Source: Novimethylophilus kurashikiensis (GTDB lineage: Bacteria > Pseudomonadota > Gammaproteobacteria > Burkholderiales > Methylophilaceae). Taken from it: 64,000 nucleotides of DNA. The notes beneath the pieces are model-generated. The model made no database searches. It was not told the origin of the DNA and saw only the letters and a program-made list of their open reading frames with translations. This document shows positions 10,297-19,554 of this stretch, piece after piece. Where the stretch lies: assembly GCF_003112435.1 (NCBI RefSeq), contig NZ_BDOQ01000021.1:37622-101621 (forward strand), read 5' to 3'. How positions within the stretch are numbered: the stretch's first letter is position 1; each line of letters starts with the position of its first letter. The position numbers and the translations under genes are program-made.

Positions 10297-11025
10297 CTAG
10301 AACGGCAGCAAGGCCACGAAGAAGCGCGATAACAGACTCATGACTTGCGCAGTATCCATGCTTTGCTTGCCTTTGTCCTCGATGCGGGCGTCGGCAATCT
10401 GGGTCGAGCTCACCACATTGCCGGAAGTGATGTTCATTGGGTTTACAACGCCGGAAAGGCGGATGAATTCGGTATTGTTGTTGACCGAAATCTGCTTCTC
10501 GCCGCTCACCACCAGATTACCGTTGGGCAGAACTTCGATAACAGTAACAGTGATGCTGCCGGTAAAGCTGTTGCTGTTCGAATTGTTGTCCTTGTTATCG
10601 CTCTTGAGCGATGAACTGGCAGTAAAAGCAGAATTGAAGTTGGTGCCGGTGCCGAAATTGTTGTTTCCGCCAGGAATCGGCACGTTAATGCCGGGTTTGG
10701 GCGTATACCCGAGAATCGTTGGGGTTCCGATATTCACATTGGCGGAGCCCGTACGGGTAAAATTATCCGCATTACTGGTACTGCCTGCCGTTTTTTCAAT
10801 CAAGGTGACCGTAATCGTATCCCCGACGAAACGAGCACGTCTGTCCTCGAACAATGGCCGGCTATTGGCAGCGTGATAAATTGCCCCGTCCGCAGGCAGC
10901 GCCGCAGGCTGGGGATTGGGGCGCATGGTCATGGGCTGCTGGACGGATGTGGACGGATCGGTATTGCACCCCGTCAGCATCACCACGGCAGCCAGAATCG
11001 AACATTTAACCAAGCTTTGCATCAT
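10297..11025 (-). CDS. flgH: Flagellar L-ring lipoprotein
   Basis: FlgH is the outer-membrane L-ring lipoprotein. The lipobox 'MLTGC' places the lipidated Cys near residue 20, and the conserved 'LFEDRRARFVGDTITV' and 'GEKQISVNNNTEFIRLSG' follow. The open frame begins at 11061, but ATG at 11025 has a strong AAGGAG site just upstream and gives a correct lipoprotein signal peptide, so 242 residues are assigned. Low-complexity Asn/Ser runs occur near residues 120-160. Confidence 0.94.
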   Translation of the reverse strand: MMQSLVKCSILAAVVMLTGCNTDPSTSVQQPMTMRPNPQPAALPADGAIYHAANSRPLFEDRRARFVGDTITVTLIEKTAGSTSNADNFTRTGSANVNIGTPTILGYTPKPGINVPIPGGNNNFGTGTNFNSAFTASSSLKSDNKDNNSNSNSFTGSITVTVIEVLPNGNLVVSGEKQISVNNNTEFIRLSGVVNPMNITSGNVVSSTQIADARIEDKGKQSMDTAQVMSLLSRFFVALLPF

Positions 11026-11061
11026 AAACTCCTTACCTCTGCACCAGTTACTCCGCACCAA

Positions 11062-11841
11062 TTACATCTGTACCAGGCGCTGCAGCATTTGATCCGAAGC
11101 GGTAATCGCCTTGGAATTGATTTCATACGCGCGTTGCGCAGTAATCATGTTGACCAGTTCTTCCGTCACATTGACGTTGGAGGTTTCCACGAAACCCTGG
11201 TTGAGCGAACCTAAGCCATTGGAACCGGGGTTGGAAGTATTGGGCGTACCCGAAGCCACCGTTTCCAGGTACAAATTGTCGCCCACGCTTTGCAAGCCGG
11301 CCGGATTGATGAAATTGCTCAACTGGATCGGTCCCTGGGTCGAGGTCACGTTCCCGGTCTGCACAATGGTCACGGTGCCGTCCTTGGCGACGGTCACGGA
11401 AATAGCATCGTTCGGGATCGTAATCTGCGGTTGCAGGATATCGCCGTTGGCGGTCACCACGGTACCTTCGCTGTTGACCTGAAAAGAACCGTCGCGTGTA
11501 TAAGCCAGCGTACCGTCAGAAAGCTGGACCTGGAAAAAACCGTTGCCGCTGACGGCGAGATCGAGCGAATTGCCGGTCTGTTGCAGGTTACCCTGGATAT
11601 GGATGCGCTCGGTCGCTACCGGGCGAGCACCGGTACCCAACTGCAGACCGGACGGAATCTGGTTTTGCTGGGAAGCCTGGGCACCAGGCTGGCGCAAGGT
11701 TTGGTAGATCAGGTCCTCGAACACCGGACGCGAGCGTTTGAAACCATTGGTCGCTACGTTGGCCAAGTTATGGGAGATGACGTCAATATTGGTTTGCTGG
11801 GACTCCATCCCGGTTTTGGCAATCCAAAGCGATCTAAGCAT
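11062..11841 (-). CDS. flgG: Distal rod protein FlgG
   Basis: FlgG builds the distal rod. The 259-residue protein starts '[18 protein letters not shown]' with the motif '[18 protein letters not shown]', and ends with the rod-family C-terminal motif '[19 protein letters not shown]'. The length is close to enterobacterial FlgG (260). It lies between flgF and flgH, 19 bases after flgF. Confidence 0.95.
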   Translation of the reverse strand: MLRSLWIAKTGMESQQTNIDVISHNLANVATNGFKRSRPVFEDLIYQTLRQPGAQASQQNQIPSGLQLGTGARPVATERIHIQGNLQQTGNSLDLAVSGNGFFQVQLSDGTLAYTRDGSFQVNSEGTVVTANGDILQPQITIPNDAISVTVAKDGTVTIVQTGNVTSTQGPIQLSNFINPAGLQSVGDNLYLETVASGTPNTSNPGSNGLGSLNQGFVETSNVNVTEELVNMITAQRAYEINSKAITASDQMLQRLVQM

Positions 11842-11860
11842 GGTTGGCTATCCTCGTTCG

Positions 11861-12601
11861 TTAAGACGTCAGGCTCATGACCTGCGACGCGCGGTTGGCG
11901 TTCTCGTCGGCCGTCTGCATCAATTTGATCTGCATATCGAAAAAGCGCGATTGGTCGATGATGCCGATCAAGGCATCGACCGCGCTCACGTTACTCGACT
12001 CCAGCACGCCGGCTGCAAGGTTTACACCGGCATCCGCCTGAGCGGCCTGGCCGTTGCTTTGGCGGAACAAGCCGTCATCGCCCCGTACCATATTGGCATC
12101 GGGAGGACTGACCAGCTTGATGCGACCGATGGTCACGGCAGCGTTGTACTGGTTATTGGTAATGACGGAAATCGTGCCGTCCTTGCCGATGTTGATTTCA
12201 GAATCGGCAGGCACCGTGATCGGGCCGTCCTGGCCTACAACAGTCTGGCCATTGCTGGTGATCAGGAGACCGCTGGAGGTCATCTGCAAACTGCCGTTGC
12301 GGGTATAAGCCTCTTTGCCCTTGGCGTCCTGCACTGCGATCCAACCGCTGCCTTGAATCGCCACGTCCAGCGGACGGCCCGTGGTACGCAGCACGCCGCT
12401 CGACAAATTGGCCGTAGGGGTGGAATCGACAACGAAAGTGCGCGTGGCCTCGCCCGGACCGAACACCGGTAAGGCACGGAAAGCACCGTTCTGCGCCTTG
12501 TACCCGTTGGTGGATACGTTCGCCAGGTTGTGCGAAGTCACTGCCTGTTGATACAGGCTGTGCTTGGCACCGTTCATGGCGATGTAGAGCAGTCGATCCA
12601 T
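11861..12601 (-). CDS. flgF: Proximal rod protein FlgF
   Basis: FlgF is a proximal rod subunit. The 246-residue product starts 'MDRLLYIAMNGAKHSLYQQ' with 'TSHNLANVSTNGYKAQ', and its C-terminus 'ALIGIIDQSRFFDMQIKLM' differs from that of FlgG in the way expected for FlgF. It lies 21 bases after flgE. Confidence 0.94.
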   Translation of the reverse strand: MDRLLYIAMNGAKHSLYQQAVTSHNLANVSTNGYKAQNGAFRALPVFGPGEATRTFVVDSTPTANLSSGVLRTTGRPLDVAIQGSGWIAVQDAKGKEAYTRNGSLQMTSSGLLITSNGQTVVGQDGPITVPADSEINIGKDGTISVITNNQYNAAVTIGRIKLVSPPDANMVRGDDGLFRQSNGQAAQADAGVNLAAGVLESSNVSAVDALIGIIDQSRFFDMQIKLMQTADENANRASQVMSLTS

Positions 12602-12622
12602 TACCGTTCGGCCCTATCCCGG

Positions 12623-13894
12623 TTAACGCAGGTTCACCAGCGTTTGCATGACCTGATCCTGCGTCTTGATGGTCTGCGCGTTGGCCTGGTAGTTGCGCTG
12701 GGCGGTGATCATATTGACCAGTTCACCAGTCAAGTCGACGTTGGAATCTTCGACTGCCGACGATTGCAGCGCGCCGAAGGAGCCTGAAGAACCTGGTGTA
12801 CCGATCAACGGGATACCAGAGGTCGAAGTTTCCGCCCACTGGTTGTCGCCCAACGGCTGCAAGCCTTGCGGGTTGCGGAACGAGGTCAACACGACTTGCC
12901 CCAGGTTCTTGGATTGGCCGTTGGTGTATCGGCCCTGGATGATGCCGTCCTTGCTGATGGAAAAGCCGCTTAGCTGCCCCATTCCGTAGCCATCCTGCGT
13001 CAAGGAGTTGACGCTGAAACTGCCGCCGAACTGCGTGGTACCGGTGAAATCGACCGGGAAAGTAAGATCCGCAGCCCCGGTTTGCAAAACGGTTGCATCG
13101 GGAATAGTGGCTTGAGTAGCCGGCATCGCCGCAGTCAACACGCCCGCCGTATCGAACGTCAACGTCGTCAGCGGTGCGGTACCGCCCGCGGAAAGGTCTG
13201 TCGTCACACCGGCCGGATTGGTCAGCGTGGTATTGACTTGCCAGGTATTGGAAGCGGTTTTTACGAAATACATCGAATACGTGTGTGCCGATCCCAGAGT
13301 GTCGTAAACAGTCAACGAGGTCGACTTGGTGTAAGTCGTCGGGTCCGTGTAATCAAAGGTCGAGGTATTGATCGGCGCACTGGAATCGAGGTTAAGCAAA
13401 GCCTGGATCCCCTTGGCTCCGCTAGTCGCCCCGCCGGTCACCTGCGGTGAAATGCTGGCAGTATTAACTTGAAGGTTGGTGAGCGCACCCGTGTTGATCA
13501 ATCCGGAGGGCGTCACTGCATAACCCGTCAGGTTTTGTCCCGTGCTGGTGACAATGAATCCGTTTTTATCGAGCTCGAACTGGCCGTTACGCGTGTAGGT
13601 CACGGCGCCACCGTTGCTGACCCGATAAAAGCCGCCGCCGTTGATGGCAACATCGAGCGGATTGTTGGTCGTGGTCACGTTACCTTGGGTAAATTGCTGC
13701 ACCACCGTGGCCAACTTCGCGCCCAAGCCCACAGGAGAAGCGCCGGCACCAACGAGAGACGCCGCAAACACGTCGGCAAATTGCGCCTCGCCCGACTTAA
13801 AGCCCACCGTACTCGAGTTGGCAACGTTGTGCCCGATGACGTCCAAATCCTTGGATGCCACATTCAAACCGCTCAATGCCTGCTGGAAACCCAT
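12623..13894 (-). CDS. flgE: Flagellar hook protein FlgE
   Basis: FlgE polymerises into the hook. The 423-residue protein begins 'MGFQQALSGLNVASKDLD' with 'IGHNVANSSTVGFKSGEAQ' and ends '[19 protein letters not shown]...LVNLR'. The middle is Thr/Gly/Asn-rich, as in other hook proteins. It lies 15 bases after flgD, whose product caps the growing hook. Confidence 0.95.
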   Translation of the reverse strand: MGFQQALSGLNVASKDLDVIGHNVANSSTVGFKSGEAQFADVFAASLVGAGASPVGLGAKLATVVQQFTQGNVTTTNNPLDVAINGGGFYRVSNGGAVTYTRNGQFELDKNGFIVTSTGQNLTGYAVTPSGLINTGALTNLQVNTASISPQVTGGATSGAKGIQALLNLDSSAPINTSTFDYTDPTTYTKSTSLTVYDTLGSAHTYSMYFVKTASNTWQVNTTLTNPAGVTTDLSAGGTAPLTTLTFDTAGVLTAAMPATQATIPDATVLQTGAADLTFPVDFTGTTQFGGSFSVNSLTQDGYGMGQLSGFSISKDGIIQGRYTNGQSKNLGQVVLTSFRNPQGLQPLGDNQWAETSTSGIPLIGTPGSSGSFGALQSSAVEDSNVDLTGELVNMITAQRNYQANAQTIKTQDQVMQTLVNLR

Positions 13895-13909
13895 GCTGTT
13901 TCTCCTTGG

Positions 13910-14557
13910 TTACATCACTTGACGCACGTCGCTCAGGTTAACTTCACCCAAGCCGGTCACATTCAACGTCGACCCCGTGCTGCTCATCAGCACGCTGTTG
14001 ACAGGACCGACAGCCAACGCTGTCGAGCTTACGGCCTGGCCGTCCAGCGTAGCCTTGACCTTGAAAGAGTAGTTGCCGGTAGCCGCCTGCGCGCCATCGG
14101 TCTTCTTGCCGTCCCAGGTGAATGCGAACGTACCCGAATCCTTTTTACCAAGCTCCATGGTGCGGACGACATTATTTTTGTCGTCCATGATGCTGACAGT
14201 CACCTTATCGGCCGCAGTATCAAGATCGGCACCTGCCACTGCGCCCGCCGTGGTCAAGGTGAGGAAGCTGCCGGGCGCCAACACGGTATGCCCGATGAGG
14301 CTAGCCGATTGGAAAGACTGGGCTTCGCTGTAGGCCGACAAGGTTGCGTTGAGTTTTTCGATCCCGGTCACGGTGCTCAACTGCGCCATTTGCGAGGTCA
14401 CCTGAGCGTTATCCAGGGGATTAAGCGGATCCTGGTTCTTCATTTGCGTCACCAGCAACTTGAGGAAGCGATCCTCCTGCTCCTGCGCAGCGCTTTTGGT
14501 CGTGCTGGTCGTGGCGCTCGACGAGGTACCCGTGGTTCCCGTTACGGCAGCTGTCAT
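13910..14557 (-). CDS. flgD: Hook-cap (hook assembly) protein FlgD
   Basis: FlgD is the scaffold that caps the hook during assembly. The 215-residue protein has the conserved N-terminal 'QEDRFLKLLVTQMKNQDPLNP' region (about 28-48), 'AQVTSQMAQLSTVTGIEKLN', and a C-terminal Ig/tudor-like part with 'FTWDGKKTDG'. The first 27 residues are Ala/Thr/Ser-rich, as usual for this export substrate. Confidence 0.94.
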   Translation of the reverse strand: MTAAVTGTTGTSSSATTSTTKSAAQEQEDRFLKLLVTQMKNQDPLNPLDNAQVTSQMAQLSTVTGIEKLNATLSAYSEAQSFQSASLIGHTVLAPGSFLTLTTAGAVAGADLDTAADKVTVSIMDDKNNVVRTMELGKKDSGTFAFTWDGKKTDGAQAATGNYSFKVKATLDGQAVSSTALAVGPVNSVLMSSTGSTLNVTGLGEVNLSDVRQVM

Positions 14558-14580
14558 GATTTATTTACCTCCTAAAAACC

Positions 14581-14994
14581 TTATTGACCCAGCGTCAAGG
14601 TGCGCTGAATCATGGATTTGGCCGTATTCATCATTTCGACATCCGCCTGGTAGGAGCGGGAAGCCGAAATCATGTTGGTCATCTCTTCCACCACGTTCAC
14701 ATTGGGCATGGTGACGTAACCATCGCCGTTGGCGTACGGATTCTTGGGGTCGTAGACCATCTTCATGGGAGACGGGTCGTCGACGACCTTGGCGACTGCT
14801 ACCGAAGCCACCCCTTTGGGAGCAGCACTGTTAAGCGGACGAGCTTCAAACACCACCTGCTTGGCACGATACGGTTGGCCGTTGGAGCTGGTCACGCTAT
14901 CGGCGTTGGCCATGTTACTGGCCACCACGTTGAGTCGCATGGACTGCGCCGTCATTGCAGACCCCGCGATATCGAATACCCGGAAGAGAGCCAT
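14581..14994 (-). CDS. flgC: Proximal rod protein FlgC
   Basis: FlgC is a proximal rod subunit. The 137-residue product starts '[17 protein letters not shown]' with '[23 protein letters not shown]' nearby, and ends with the rod motif '[19 protein letters not shown]'. Its ATG overlaps the flgB stop by one base (TAATG), so the two genes are probably translationally coupled. Confidence 0.95.
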   Translation of the reverse strand: MALFRVFDIAGSAMTAQSMRLNVVASNMANADSVTSSNGQPYRAKQVVFEARPLNSAAPKGVASVAVAKVVDDPSPMKMVYDPKNPYANGDGYVTMPNVNVVEEMTNMISASRSYQADVEMMNTAKSMIQRTLTLGQ

Positions 14995-15407
14995 TAGTTA
15001 TTTCCTCGCAGCGCTTCCTGCATATCCTTGAACTGACCGTTCACGAATTGCAGCGTCGCCATGTAATTCAATGCATTCTCGGAGAATTGGGCCTGCTCGA
15101 TGTTGCTATCCACCGTGTTGCCGTCGATGCTGGGCTGCACAGAGGTGCGATACATGGGCTTAACATCCCCCATCGCCGTATTGTTGCCGTCGAGATGCAT
15201 GGGCGAAGTCTTAGTGAGATCCACGCTCATGCCGCGGCCGGCCTGGGCCTGTTGCAGCGTCTTGGCAAAATCGATATCCACAGCCTTGTAGTTGGGAGTA
15301 TCGGCATTAGCGATGTTGGAAGCCAACAACTGCTGGCGATAGGTACGCAGATTCAGGGCTTTTTCCTGAAAAGAGAGCGTCTTGTCCAATGCCGTCATGA
15401 TTGCCAT
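14994..15407 (-). CDS. flgB: Proximal rod protein FlgB
   Basis: FlgB is the first gene of the rod/hook operon. ATG at 15407 gives 137 residues starting '[21 protein letters not shown]', with the rod motif '[15 protein letters not shown]'. A second ATG at 15398 is also possible. Neither has a good Shine-Dalgarno. A longer in-frame start at 15467 is rejected because it would lie upstream of the predicted transcription start of the sigma-54-like promoter. Confidence 0.92.
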   Translation of the reverse strand: MAIMTALDKTLSFQEKALNLRTYRQQLLASNIANADTPNYKAVDIDFAKTLQQAQAGRGMSVDLTKTSPMHLDGNNTAMGDVKPMYRTSVQPSIDGNTVDSNIEQAQFSENALNYMATLQFVNGQFKDMQEALRGNN

Positions 15408-15443
15408 GTCACTACTATTCCCGATTACGGATAGGCAGTCACA

Positions 15444-15459
15444 AGCAGATACTGTGCCA
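15444..15459 (-). promoter_or_regulatory. Sigma-54-type promoter for the flgB operon
   Basis: On the minus strand, TGGCACAGTATCTGCT has the -24 GG and -12 GC separated by 10 bases, with a full TGGCAC box. The predicted transcript starts near 15433, about 26 bases before the flgB ATG. Sigma-54 control of class II flagellar operons (FleQ/FlrA type) is established in other proteobacteria. The activator is not in this window. Confidence 0.72.
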
Positions 15460-15518
15460 TCCATCAAGAATGGCGTCAGATCTAGGTTTTGAGGGGAGAA
15501 AAGAAAAGAATCGGCAAG

Positions 15519-15539
15519 AAAAACGGCAAGCCCTTGCCG
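15519..15539 (-). terminator. Rho-independent terminator after the diguanylate cyclase gene
   Basis: The inverted repeat CGGCAAG/CTTGCCG (15524-15530 and 15533-15539) is followed on the minus strand by TTTTTCTT. It lies 16 bases past the stop codon of the GGDEF gene and before the flgB promoter, separating the two units. Confidence 0.75.
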
Positions 15540-15554
15540 GAGAGCGGCAAACGC

Positions 15555-17321
15555 TTACGCAGCCGCTCCGATCACGCGATTGCGGCCAGCATGCTTGGCC
15601 TCGTACAACGCCAGGTCGGCACGTTTGATGACATCTTCCGGCTGTTCCTGGCCCTGCCGCTCGGCGACCCCGGCGCTGAAAGTGATCAACACTTTCTGGT
15701 TATTGTGCAGGAAGAAATTCTTGGTCAGCTCGCGCTGCACCCGAGACATGATGGCAATGGCGCCGTCCTGGTCGGTTTGCGGCAGGATGATGACGAACTC
15801 CTCGCCGCCGTACCGGGCGAGCACATCTGTGGGACGCAGCGTGCTTTTGACTACCTTGGCGAGATGAATCAACGCCACGTCGCCGGCGTCATGCCCTAGG
15901 GAGTCGTTAAGCTTCTTGAAGTGATCCACGTCAAGCAAAGCGATACTGATGGGCTGACTGGCGCGCTCTGCTCGGCTGAATTCGCGCATGAACGCCTCTT
16001 CCATACCGCGTCGATTGAGCGTACCGGTGAGGAAGTCCTGATGCGCCACCTCACTCAGTTGCATCAACTCGGTGGTAAGTTGCTCGATACGTTGTTCGGC
16101 ATCGCGTACTTCTTTTTGCGAAGCCTGCAAGTGATCCCGGGCTCGTAACGCGTCGAGCTGCATAGCCCGGGTATCCTGCATGATGCTGTCGAGGATAACG
16201 TTAAGCTCCGCAATATCTTCCGTCTTGCTGAGACGCTGCTGATAACCGCCGATCTTGTCGTGAAACTCTCCGGTGTTCTCGGTCATTTCAGCTAGGCGCT
16301 CGACGAAGCTCGCCGCCATTTGCTTCAATGTCTCGCGCGCCTCGATCAGCCCGTGCTTCAGCTTGCCCTGCTTGAAGATCAGCTCCTTCAAGCTGCTTTC
16401 GGCGTCGTAGAGCACTTCGATGTCGAGCGGCTTTTCGATGATCTCGCGCAACATTTGCGTCTGACCGCGCAGCCATTGGTCGTCCACCACTAGCTCGCTC
16501 ATATTGTCGACCAGCAGGCGCATCACCTGCAGCAATTCCTCGTGCAGACGGAATTGGGCATCGCTGTTCATTTCCAGCTTGTACCAGAACGCCTTGAAGT
16601 CCTCGGCCAGCTTGGTAACCTGCTTATCAGTCGCGGCGGCCTTGGCTTGTTCTAATAATTGTTGGGCATTGCGGGCGAGTTCGGGCAGATATTTAAGCTG
16701 CGAAAGCAGGCCGAATTCGAGTGTCTTAACCAGCAAGTCCCGCCATTGTCCAGCAAGCGAAGACGAGGGTAACGGAGCGCCGGTTGTTGTCGGCTGCGCT
16801 GCGGCAGCGGCCACGGGTTCACTCTCTTCAACCAGCGGCTCTGCTGCTTTTCCGCCGCTTTTCCAGGAGGCAACCAGGGCTAGAATTTTTTCCTCCAGCA
16901 CATTGACGTCAGCGCCAAAATTAGTCAGCAGACGCTCCAGCCCGTCCTTCTTCTTGCTGATGCTCATGCCAGGGCGGCTAATTTCCAATTCCCGAATCAG
17001 GTCGCGCAGCAACTCACCCCAATGGCCGGGCTCCCCATCCTTGCCGCTCGGTAACAATTGCCGCAGCAGGGCCTCAATATCGGCGAGATTGGACGCACTT
17101 GAAGCTTGCTGCAACTGGGTCGAAAGCTTGGCGAATTTGGGACGGCCTCGGCCGGCTTCCTTCAGCAGCCGAATCAAGACCTGAACCGGATCCTCTGACT
17201 TGATGCCGCTAATTTCTTCATACGCGCGACGGAAATTGTCAGGGGTGGGAGGTACCTTGCTGAGAGCGAGATTCTTGAGAGTCTGGCGGGCAATTTCTAT
17301 TGGAGTTTGTGTATTTGCCAT
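15555..17321 (-). CDS. Diguanylate cyclase with long helical N-terminal region
   Basis: The C-terminal domain (about 420-588) is a GGDEF domain with the active variant 'YGGEEF', the substrate-region motif 'DVDHFKKLNDSLGHDAGD', and an RxxD inhibitory site (RPTD) five residues before GGEEF. It should make c-di-GMP and be product-inhibited. The first 400 residues have no transmembrane segment and are largely helical, with predicted coiled coil around 330-420, so the protein is likely a cytoplasmic sensor of unknown input. It lies between flgB and the divergent flgA, which suggests a role in motility. Confidence 0.88.
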   Translation of the reverse strand: MANTQTPIEIARQTLKNLALSKVPPTPDNFRRAYEEISGIKSEDPVQVLIRLLKEAGRGRPKFAKLSTQLQQASSASNLADIEALLRQLLPSGKDGEPGHWGELLRDLIRELEISRPGMSISKKKDGLERLLTNFGADVNVLEEKILALVASWKSGGKAAEPLVEESEPVAAAAAQPTTTGAPLPSSSLAGQWRDLLVKTLEFGLLSQLKYLPELARNAQQLLEQAKAAATDKQVTKLAEDFKAFWYKLEMNSDAQFRLHEELLQVMRLLVDNMSELVVDDQWLRGQTQMLREIIEKPLDIEVLYDAESSLKELIFKQGKLKHGLIEARETLKQMAASFVERLAEMTENTGEFHDKIGGYQQRLSKTEDIAELNVILDSIMQDTRAMQLDALRARDHLQASQKEVRDAEQRIEQLTTELMQLSEVAHQDFLTGTLNRRGMEEAFMREFSRAERASQPISIALLDVDHFKKLNDSLGHDAGDVALIHLAKVVKSTLRPTDVLARYGGEEFVIILPQTDQDGAIAIMSRVQRELTKNFFLHNNQKVLITFSAGVAERQGQEQPEDVIKRADLALYEAKHAGRNRVIGAAA

Positions 17322-17427
17322 TGTGATACGCTGCGAGGGAGCCTGGTTCGGGTTAGAATCAATTTCCGCCGATGCTTGACGACGGAAAGCCTTATATGCG
17401 GAATGACTTAAAGATTGTCATGAAACA

Positions 17428-18120
17428 ATGACCTCGTGCAAGCCCTTTATTGCGCTGGCCTTCAGCTTACTCTTCACCACAGCCGCGGCAGGCGAATTGC
17501 AATCTCATGACGCCATTGTCGCCGCCGTCGAACGTTTCGTATTACAGAGCGCAACAGGCGCCGGCAACACCGTCAACGTCTCTGTAACGCCGCTGGACTC
17601 GCGGCTTCGTCTCGGCAAATGCGACAACCTGGAAACCTGGCTGCCTAGCGGCAATAAGCTTTGGGGTCGGGCCAGCATCGGCGTGCGTTGCCGTGCGCCA
17701 TCCAGTTGGTCGATCTATGTCCCGGTCACGGTCCGCGTTTCGGGAAACGCTCTGGTCGCCGCCCACCCCATCGCTCGCGGGCAAGCCATTGCCCAGGACG
17801 ATCTCGAATTGCAAATGCGCGATTTGACGCAGTATCCCAACGGCGCGTTCAGCAATCCCGATCAGATCATCGGCCGTACTGCTACGCTCAACATCCAGGC
17901 CGGCGAAGTGCTAAGGCCCGAGCAACTCAAGGCAGCACTCATTATCCGTCAAGGGCAACAGGTGACGCTCGTGGCGCAGGGCGCCGGTTTCAAGGTCAGT
18001 TCGGAAGGTACGGCGATGGGAAACGCCGCGACCGGGCAAGTCGTTGCCGTCAAAACCCGGTCGGGGCAGATCATCAAGGGCATCGCCAAGAGCGATGGTG
18101 TCGTGGAAGTGTATTTCTGA
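17428..18120 (+). CDS. flgA: Flagellar P-ring assembly chaperone FlgA
   Basis: FlgA is a periplasmic chaperone for FlgI. The 230-residue precursor has a Sec signal peptide (cleavage near 'TTAAAGE', about 20-22), a middle region with 'LRLGKCDNLETWLP', and the C-terminal SAF domain with 'HPIARGQAIAQDDLE' and 'QVVAVKTRSGQIIKGIA'. It is transcribed away from the diguanylate cyclase and the flgB operon. flgM and flgN, often next to flgA, are absent here, and the next gene is convergent 3 bases away. Confidence 0.92.
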   Translation: MTSCKPFIALAFSLLFTTAAAGELQSHDAIVAAVERFVLQSATGAGNTVNVSVTPLDSRLRLGKCDNLETWLPSGNKLWGRASIGVRCRAPSSWSIYVPVTVRVSGNALVAAHPIARGQAIAQDDLELQMRDLTQYPNGAFSNPDQIIGRTATLNIQAGEVLRPEQLKAALIIRQGQQVTLVAQGAGFKVSSEGTAMGNAATGQVVAVKTRSGQIIKGIAKSDGVVEVYF

Positions 18121-18123
18121 TAC

Positions 18124-18969
18124 TTATTTTGCCGGCAGCCACACCAGTTCGCCGGCCTTCATATCCGGCACCAGGATGTATTTGCCGTCTTGCGACAAGG
18201 CGATATCGGCAGAAGCCTTGAAGCCGTCCTTGACCAGCTTGAGCTCACCGTCCGACTTGAGCATGAACACCCGGCCGTTTTTCCAGTCGCTCACCCAGAT
18301 GCGGTTTTCACGGTCACGCACTACCCCATCGCCACCACCGAAGCCCTCGGCCACTTCCACCATCTTGCCGGTCTTGATGGTGATCCGGTAAAGCACGCCG
18401 GAGAAGAAATCGACCATCAGCAAGTTGCCTTCACCGTCCGGAAGCAATCCGTTTGGCGCCAGCACCCGCTTGTCTTCCGAGTCCACCACGGTGCTCACCT
18501 TGCCGGACGGCGTTACCTTGAATACCGCGCCGCCCTTGCCTTTGAGGTCACCGCTGTCCGAGACATACAAATTCCCGGCTTTATCGAATGTCAGGTCATT
18601 GAGGAACTGTGGTTTAACCGGAAAAGCTTCTGCTGCTGCAAAAACTTTCCACTTGCCGTTAGGCTCAACGCTCAGGATGCGCATCTTGTCGGCCACATAT
18701 AGCTTACCCTTGTTGTAGGCCAAACCCTTGGGATCGTCCATCCCGGTTGCAAACGGCTTGGCTTTGCCGTTTTCGATGACGCTGATCTGGCCATCGCCGT
18801 CCTTGCCGAACTCGCCGATTTCCGAGACGTAGATCTTGCCGCCTACGGCCAAGGCCGATTCGGGCGTTTTCAGTCCGGTAACGGTTTCCGGTGCTGCCAT
18901 CGCGGTTGTGGCAGCGGCAAGGCCGAATGCAGTCAGGATGGATCGAGTAAGGTGTTGAAGTTTGTACAT
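18124..18969 (-). CDS. Exported SMP-30/gluconolactonase-type beta-propeller protein
   Basis: This 281-residue precursor has a Sec signal peptide ending 'TTAMA' (about 26). The rest shows repeated propeller-blade sequences such as 'GDGQISVIENGKAKP', 'KAGNLYVSDSGDLKGKGGAVF' and 'RENRIWVSDWKNGRVF', as in the SMP-30/gluconolactonase/LRE family. The substrate is unknown. ATG at 18969 is chosen because GAAAGGA precedes it. It is last in the cytochrome c-fccB-propeller operon, so a periplasmic redox or lactonase role is possible but unproven. Confidence 0.72.
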   Translation of the reverse strand: MYKLQHLTRSILTAFGLAAATTAMAAPETVTGLKTPESALAVGGKIYVSEIGEFGKDGDGQISVIENGKAKPFATGMDDPKGLAYNKGKLYVADKMRILSVEPNGKWKVFAAAEAFPVKPQFLNDLTFDKAGNLYVSDSGDLKGKGGAVFKVTPSGKVSTVVDSEDKRVLAPNGLLPDGEGNLLMVDFFSGVLYRITIKTGKMVEVAEGFGGGDGVVRDRENRIWVSDWKNGRVFMLKSDGELKLVKDGFKASADIALSQDGKYILVPDMKAGELVWLPAK

Positions 18970-18990
18970 GCGTTTTTTTCCTTTCATCAA

Positions 18991-19554
18991 TTATTTCGTG
19001 GGGAGCACACTCGCCATTTCACAAGGCATTTTAGTTTCTGACTCAGGCAAGCCTTTTTGCGCCAGGCTCATCACCGTCGCATCTGCCTGAATATGCTTGA
19101 CCAGATCGTTCATCGCCTGGCGATACACCTGATGCACCTTGGCGGCCGGCACCACATCGAGGAAACCCAGCGTCTGTGCCTCTCCCTTGTAGATGCCTAG
19201 CGGCTTGCCGCTGCCGGAAAACACCGTGGCCTTCACGTCGGCAAAATAAGTCGTCATATGCGGGTTGTAGAAGAGATGCGGCTTGAGCTCGACGACCACA
19301 TCCGCCGTACCGCGGGCATGGCAGAGATCGGTTTCCGCAAAGGCCGGCTTGAATGCCTCCAGCGCGGGCTGCTCCAGCGCCTGGCCTTGGTTAACCCAGT
19401 AGCTGTAGTAGAAATGCCAGAGCTTTACCTCGTGGTCGTAATACTGCGGCGCGATATAGACTGCGACACGTCCTGCCGGATCGGCTTGGGCGACGCCTGA
19501 ACCGAGCGATGCTGCCAACAGGCCGGCAGCCAAGCCCCAATGGCGGAATTTCAT
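18991..19554 (-). CDS. Hypothetical exported protein
   Basis: I do not recognise this 187-residue protein. It has a clear Sec signal peptide (about 1-24, ending 'GVAQA') and a mature domain with two well-spaced Cys residues ('DLCHARG' and 'MPCEM') that could form a disulfide. The sequence 'VAVYIAPQYYDHEVKLWHFY' is aromatic-rich. Its ATG overlaps the stop of the preceding dehydrogenase gene (ATGA), so it belongs to the fcc operon and probably acts in the periplasm. Confidence 0.65.
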   Translation of the reverse strand: MKFRHWGLAAGLLAASLGSGVAQADPAGRVAVYIAPQYYDHEVKLWHFYYSYWVNQGQALEQPALEAFKPAFAETDLCHARGTADVVVELKPHLFYNPHMTTYFADVKATVFSGSGKPLGIYKGEAQTLGFLDVVPAAKVHQVYRQAMNDLVKHIQADATVMSLAQKGLPESETKMPCEMASVLPTK

